NCBI GenBank assembly: GCA_002327525.1 | Contig: DCWG01000013.1 | Location: forward strand, 1-9,354 | Direction of reading: 5' to 3' | From: Gammaproteobacteria bacterium UBA2168 | GTDB taxonomy: Bacteria; Pseudomonadota; Gammaproteobacteria; Pseudomonadales; Azotimanducaceae | Length of the DNA: 9,354 nt | In this document: positions 6,840 through 9,354 of the stretch, in pieces | Numbering within the stretch: position 1 is the stretch's first letter | Layout: every line of letters begins with the position of its first letter | The notes under the pieces: generated by a model | Told to the model about the DNA's origin: nothing | The model's input: only the letters and a program-made list of their open reading frames with translations | Database searches by the model: none | Program-made: the position numbers and the translations under genes

Positions 6840-8012
6840 TCAAAGGCCGAGCACCTGTTTCGCGATGATGTTGTGCTGAACCTCAGAAGAACCACCGGCA
6901 ATAGTGTAGCCGCGATGGTGGTAGCGGCCTGACGCCACGAATTCGGCATACTCCGGACCCGGGTGTTCTTTGCCACCCGACGAGTCGAGGGGCAAAGCCC
7001 AGTGTCCGATGACTTCGAACAACAGTGTATCCATGGCCTGCACGAGTTCGCTGCCTTTGAATTTCAGCATGCTGGGTTCCGCCCCGATGTCCGCGCCTGC
7101 ATCGGCATCGGTCAACAACCGCAGACTGGTGGACTCGAGAGCGGCCAGACGGATCTCCAGCGCATTCAATTCCCGCATCAGCTGGCCCACCGCCCCTTGC
7201 GGGAGCGGCTCACGCCCCATCACATCTCGAATGACACCCAGCATGCGCTTGTTCTCCGACACCCGTGACACCATCAGCCGCTCGTCCCCGAGCAGCCGCT
7301 TGGCCACGGTCCAACCACGGTCCTCTTCCCCCAGCCGGTTGGCGGCGGGCACTCGCACATCCTCCAGGAACACCTGATTCCACAGGCGTTTTCCGTTGAA
7401 GGCCAGCAACGGCTCGATGGCGACACCCGGCGAATCCAGATCGATCAGCAGAAAGCTGATCCCTTTCTGTTGCTGCACCTGTGTGTTGGTGCGAACCAGG
7501 CAGAACATCCAATCGGCGTGTTCCGCGCTTGAGGTCCAGATCTTGGATCCCGTCACCCGGTACTCATCCCCTTCGCGTATGGCGCGAGTGCGCAGCGAGG
7601 CGAGGTCGGAACCCGCCTGGGGCTCTGAGTATCCCTGACACCACCACAAATCAGCGTTCAGAATTCGTGGCAGGAAATAGTCTTTCTGCTCATCGGTACC
7701 GAAGCGGATGATGGCAGGCCCCACCATGTTGAAACCAAAGCCCGACAGTTGAGGGGCGTGTGCGCTACGGCACTCCATATCGAACAGATGCCGTTCGATG
7801 AGGCTCCAGCCGGTTCCGCCGTGTTCGACGGACCAATTCGGCGCGGCCCAGCCGCGCTCGTTAAGTATGCGTGTCCAGCGCGTGAGATCTTCCTTGCCGA
7901 CCCCCTGATTGTGGCGCACGCGCGCCGCAATTTCGCCAGGCAACGACGTTTGCAGGAAGTCGCGAACTTCCTCTCGAAACGCTCTCTGAGAGCCACTCAG
8001 TTCTACCCTCAT
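6840..8012 (-). CDS. Acyl-CoA dehydrogenase family protein
   Basis: This FAD enzyme introduces an alpha,beta double bond into an acyl-CoA and passes electrons to ETF. The protein has 390 residues from ATG 8012, which has GGAGG four bases upstream; a GTG at 8027 is a weaker alternative. The N-terminal helical domain comes first. The beta domain has QGYSEPQAGSDLASL (126-140) and VTGSKIWTSSAEHADW (153-168). The C-terminal helical domain ends in GYTIAGGSSEVQHNIIAKQVLGL (368-390). The MCAD-type catalytic Glu in YEG is absent here (IAGG). E244 in LLGDERLMV matches the alternative base position used by isovaleryl-CoA dehydrogenase and FadE26-like enzymes. Similar proteins are often annotated as pimeloyl-CoA dehydrogenase large subunit or as steroid side-chain dehydrogenases, and many of those work as heterodimers; no partner is in the window. 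The gene lies 49 bases after the glycosylase gene on the same strand. Confidence 0.92.
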   Translation of the reverse strand: MRVELSGSQRAFREEVRDFLQTSLPGEIAARVRHNQGVGKEDLTRWTRILNERGWAAPNWSVEHGGTGWSLIERHLFDMECRSAHAPQLSGFGFNMVGPAIIRFGTDEQKDYFLPRILNADLWWCQGYSEPQAGSDLASLRTRAIREGDEYRVTGSKIWTSSAEHADWMFCLVRTNTQVQQQKGISFLLIDLDSPGVAIEPLLAFNGKRLWNQVFLEDVRVPAANRLGEEDRGWTVAKRLLGDERLMVSRVSENKRMLGVIRDVMGREPLPQGAVGQLMRELNALEIRLAALESTSLRLLTDADAGADIGAEPSMLKFKGSELVQAMDTLLFEVIGHWALPLDSSGGKEHPGPEYAEFVASGRYHHRGYTIAGGSSEVQHNIIAKQVLGL

Positions 8013-8061
8013 CTTCCCTCCCAGCACATCATGCCATCGAAATCACGGCCAGTTTCGACCA

Positions 8062-8739
8062 TCACGGAACCGAGCAGGCCAGGACGCGCGATATCTGACA
8101 CAGTTCACGACCACTCTCCGCGTGCCAGTTGTTAAACGCATCCTGCACGGCACCCTGTGCTTTCTTGGAAGTCGGTTCCTTATCCACCACACCCATCTCG
8201 ACGAGCGCTTTCACCACATCGGGCGAAAGCACGGGGGTGTCTTTGCCGATGAAGCGCAGAAAATACCGCCCGGTCTGACCACCCAGACGATTGCCGCGGG
8301 TCTTGAGTTCGTCCCACAACCCCACGATGTCATCCGCCGGCCAGGCGGCAAGGTACCTACCGAAGCTGCCGTGCTCGGCACGCACATCCAGAATGTAGGC
8401 CGCGTTCTTGGGTACGCTGGCAATCTTCTTGGCGTTGCGCACGATGCGCTCATCCGTCACCAGACGCTCCAGATCTTCGTCTGAGAGCATGGCCGCAGTC
8501 GAGACGTCGAAGTGAGCGAAGGCGTCCTCGAAGCCCGGCCACTTCTTCTCGATGATCTGCCAGACGAACCCCGAGCGAAACACACAGGCCGTCATCTCCG
8601 CCAGCACGCGGTCGTCTTTCACGCGCCTGAGAGCCGTGCTGTTTTTGGCGCTCGGTAGTAGCTCTTCCAGGGCCTGTTCACCGCCCTTGCGCTGTGCCGC
8701 CTTCAGATAGATGGATTCGAATCGTTTCAGTTTTGCCAT
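8062..8739 (-). CDS. DNA-3-methyladenine glycosylase I-like protein (Tag-related, HhH-GPD fold)
   Basis: This 225-residue protein belongs to the gammaproteobacterial family usually annotated as DNA-3-methyladenine glycosylase I, a base-excision repair enzyme for alkylated adenine. ACVFRSGFVWQIIEKKWPGFEDAFAHFD (51-78) and ERLVTDERIVRNAKKIASVPKNA (91-113) match the Tag core. GNRLGGQTGRYFLRFIGKDTPVLSPD (149-174) looks like an HhH-GPD hairpin and strand, with D174 a possible active-site acid. KEPTSKK and the tail WHAESGRELCQISRVLA are family-typical. Unlike E. coli Tag, it has no N-terminal Cys/His or C-terminal HVVGCC zinc snap, and the purine-contacting Glu of CLEGQQ is not at the equivalent place. 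Substrate range is therefore inferred from family annotation only. ATG 8739 has AGAGGA five bases upstream. The gene is divergent from the CULT gene. Confidence 0.82.
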   Translation of the reverse strand: MAKLKRFESIYLKAAQRKGGEQALEELLPSAKNSTALRRVKDDRVLAEMTACVFRSGFVWQIIEKKWPGFEDAFAHFDVSTAAMLSDEDLERLVTDERIVRNAKKIASVPKNAAYILDVRAEHGSFGRYLAAWPADDIVGLWDELKTRGNRLGGQTGRYFLRFIGKDTPVLSPDVVKALVEMGVVDKEPTSKKAQGAVQDAFNNWHAESGRELCQISRVLACSVP

Positions 8740-8763
8740 AAGGATCCTCTGCTCTACCTCAAT

Positions 8764-8796
8764 ATGGGGTTACTGTTACAGGCAGCGCCACCCCAT
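8764..8796. promoter_or_regulatory. Inverted repeat in the glycosylase/CULT divergent intergenic region
   Basis: ATGGGGT at 8764-8770 and ACCCCAT at 8790-8796 are perfect 7-base inverted arms separated by 19 bases, within the 72-base region between the two divergent start codons (8739 and 8812). The placement suits an operator acting on one or both genes. No strong sigma70 promoter was recognised here, so the function is speculative. A 7-base repeat can also arise by chance. Confidence 0.35.
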
Positions 8797-8811
8797 TACC
8801 ATAGCCCTTGT

Positions 8812-9207
8812 ATGATCGACGTGGCAGACAAACAGCGTCAAGGACTGCATCCCGCTCTGAAGCAGATCGTGGACCGCGAGACTGAGGAGAAGCGCAACTA
8901 CTTCTTCTGTGCCGCCTGCTCCCATGTTCTGGGTGACCAGCGAGACCGCTTCGAGGTCAACAGCAGCTTTGAGCACATATGCACGAATCCATATGGATTC
9001 AGCTTCCACATCGGTTGTTTCAGCGCGGCCCTCGGTTGTGCGATATCCGGCGAACCCAATGCGGCTGATACCTGGTTCGCCGGTTACACTTGGCGCCTGG
9101 CAACCTGCTCGCAATGCCAACAACACACGGGCTGGTTGTTCGAACGCGCCACCGAGCAGGTGGATGCGTTCTATGGATTGATTCTCGATCGCATCCAGAT
9201 CGAGTAG
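8812..9207 (+). CDS. Stand-alone CULT-domain protein (cereblon thalidomide-binding domain homologue)
   Basis: This is a 131-residue soluble protein made almost entirely of a CULT domain. From ATG 8812 the zinc ligands are C33-x2-C36 (FCAACSH) and C99-x2-C102 (TCSQCQQH). The aromatic cage is W88, W94 and W108, with F110. The spacings W-6-W, W-5-C, C-3-C and W-14-W equal those of human cereblon W380/W386/C391/C394/W400/F402. TWFAGYTW and the NPYGFSF turn (59-65) are family blocks. Residue 86 is Asp where human cereblon has H378. Known CULT domains bind cyclic imides (thalidomide class, glutarimide or succinimide) and uridine; the bacterial example MsCI4 is likewise a single domain. The physiological role in bacteria is not established. 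The start is uncertain: no Shine-Dalgarno precedes ATG 8812, and ATG 8764 lies inside the inverted repeat. A HAD hydrolase gene follows after 59 bases. Confidence 0.9.
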   Translation: MIDVADKQRQGLHPALKQIVDRETEEKRNYFFCAACSHVLGDQRDRFEVNSSFEHICTNPYGFSFHIGCFSAALGCAISGEPNAADTWFAGYTWRLATCSQCQQHTGWLFERATEQVDAFYGLILDRIQIE

Positions 9208-9239
9208 AGCTCCAGGGAGGAGCAGCCGGCCAACGCCAA

Positions 9240-9262
9240 GGAGAGGAGAGGAGAGGAGAGGA
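9240..9262 (+). repeat. (GGAGA)4 microsatellite forming the ribosome-binding region of the HAD gene
   Basis: Four perfect tandem copies of GGAGA plus a partial GGA end four bases before the ATG at 9267. Each unit carries a Shine-Dalgarno core (GGAG/AGGA), so the downstream gene has several stacked ribosome sites at different distances. A gain or loss of units by slippage would slide upstream copies rather than destroy the site. This might tune expression or may be neutral. Confidence 0.85.
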
Positions 9263-9266
9263 AACG

Positions 9267-9354
9267 ATGACGAAGAAACTGCAACCGGACGACTACAGGA
9301 GCCTCACGTTCGACTGCTACGCCACCCTCATCGACTGGGAGTCGGGTATTACGG
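9267..9354 (+). CDS. HAD-superfamily hydrolase, 2-haloacid dehalogenase-like, N-terminal fragment
   Basis: Only the first 29 codons are in the window. After a short polar leader comes YRSLTFDCYATLIDWESGI, which is HAD motif I in the form used by type II L-2-haloacid dehalogenases and relatives (D-x-Y-G-T). D16 is the expected nucleophile, with Y18 and T20 in place; the usual Gly is Ala19. The reaction would be hydrolysis through an aspartyl-ester or phospho-aspartate intermediate. The substrate cannot be told from this fragment, and many such proteins are really phosphatases. The gene starts 59 bases after the CULT gene on the same strand, so co-transcription is likely. Its ribosome-binding region is the GGAGA repeat. 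Confidence 0.85.
   Translation, partial: MTKKLQPDDYRSLTFDCYATLIDWESGIT

Noticed and set aside
6834..6853. CTCGG/CCGAG stem between the convergent reductase and acyl-CoA dehydrogenase stops
   Set aside because: It has a five-pair stem, a seven-base loop, overlap with coding sequence and no T-tract. That is too weak to call a bidirectional terminator.
8764..8811. Upstream ATG extending the CULT protein by 16 residues
   Set aside because: It has no ribosome-binding site, the extension shows no family similarity, and it falls on the inverted repeat. It cannot be fully excluded.

Overview
The window is ordinary-looking, GC-rich (roughly 60%) chromosomal DNA from a gammaproteobacterium. The main evidence is the order miaB - phoH (ybeZ) - ybeY - corC (ybeX), a conserved gammaproteobacterial cluster, with a DUF1820 gene diverging from miaB. 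No phylogenetic test was possible, so genus and order are open.

Layout. (1) 1-3223, minus strand: a compact housekeeping operon. It holds tRNA methylthiotransferase MiaB, the PhoH-like ATPase, the rRNA-maturation endoribonuclease YbeY and the N-terminus of the CBS-domain protein CorC, which runs off the left edge. (2) 3224-3309: a divergent intergenic region with a good sigma70-like promoter whose -10 box sits inside a 20-bp imperfect palindrome. It drives the DUF1820 gene (3310-3645, plus). (3) 3735-5559, minus: an FMN-dependent alpha-hydroxy acid oxidase, followed by the remains of a leucine/glutamate-dehydrogenase-family gene. That remnant has lost its N-terminal catalytic domain and carries an in-frame amber codon. 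The two are separated by an AT-rich patch of about 50 bp with three alternating TCCTAA/TTAGGA half-sites. (4) 5619-6821, plus: a BphA4/putidaredoxin-reductase-type FAD/NADH ferredoxin reductase without a visible redox partner. (5) 6840-8739, minus: an acyl-CoA dehydrogenase preceded by a Tag-like DNA-3-methyladenine glycosylase. (6) 8740-9354, plus: divergent from the glycosylase, a small stand-alone CULT-domain protein (the zinc-bound, tri-tryptophan-cage domain of cereblon). After 59 bases comes the start of a HAD-superfamily hydrolase similar to 2-haloacid dehalogenases, whose ribosome-binding region is a (GGAGA)4 microsatellite.

How the genes work together. The left operon serves RNA modification and ribosome quality. 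The centre and right are metabolic or accessory: a hydroxy acid oxidase, formerly paired with an amino acid dehydrogenase, plus redox and acyl-CoA oxidation enzymes. The most unusual part is the right edge. The CULT protein keeps all four zinc cysteines and all three cage tryptophans at exactly the human cereblon spacing, and it appears to be co-transcribed with a HAD hydrolase opposite a DNA-repair gene. Bacterial CULT proteins are known, but their physiological role is not, so this gene pair is the best candidate for an undescribed system. No tRNA, rRNA, CRISPR array, insertion sequence or phage gene was seen, and there is no gene-free stretch longer than 300 bases.
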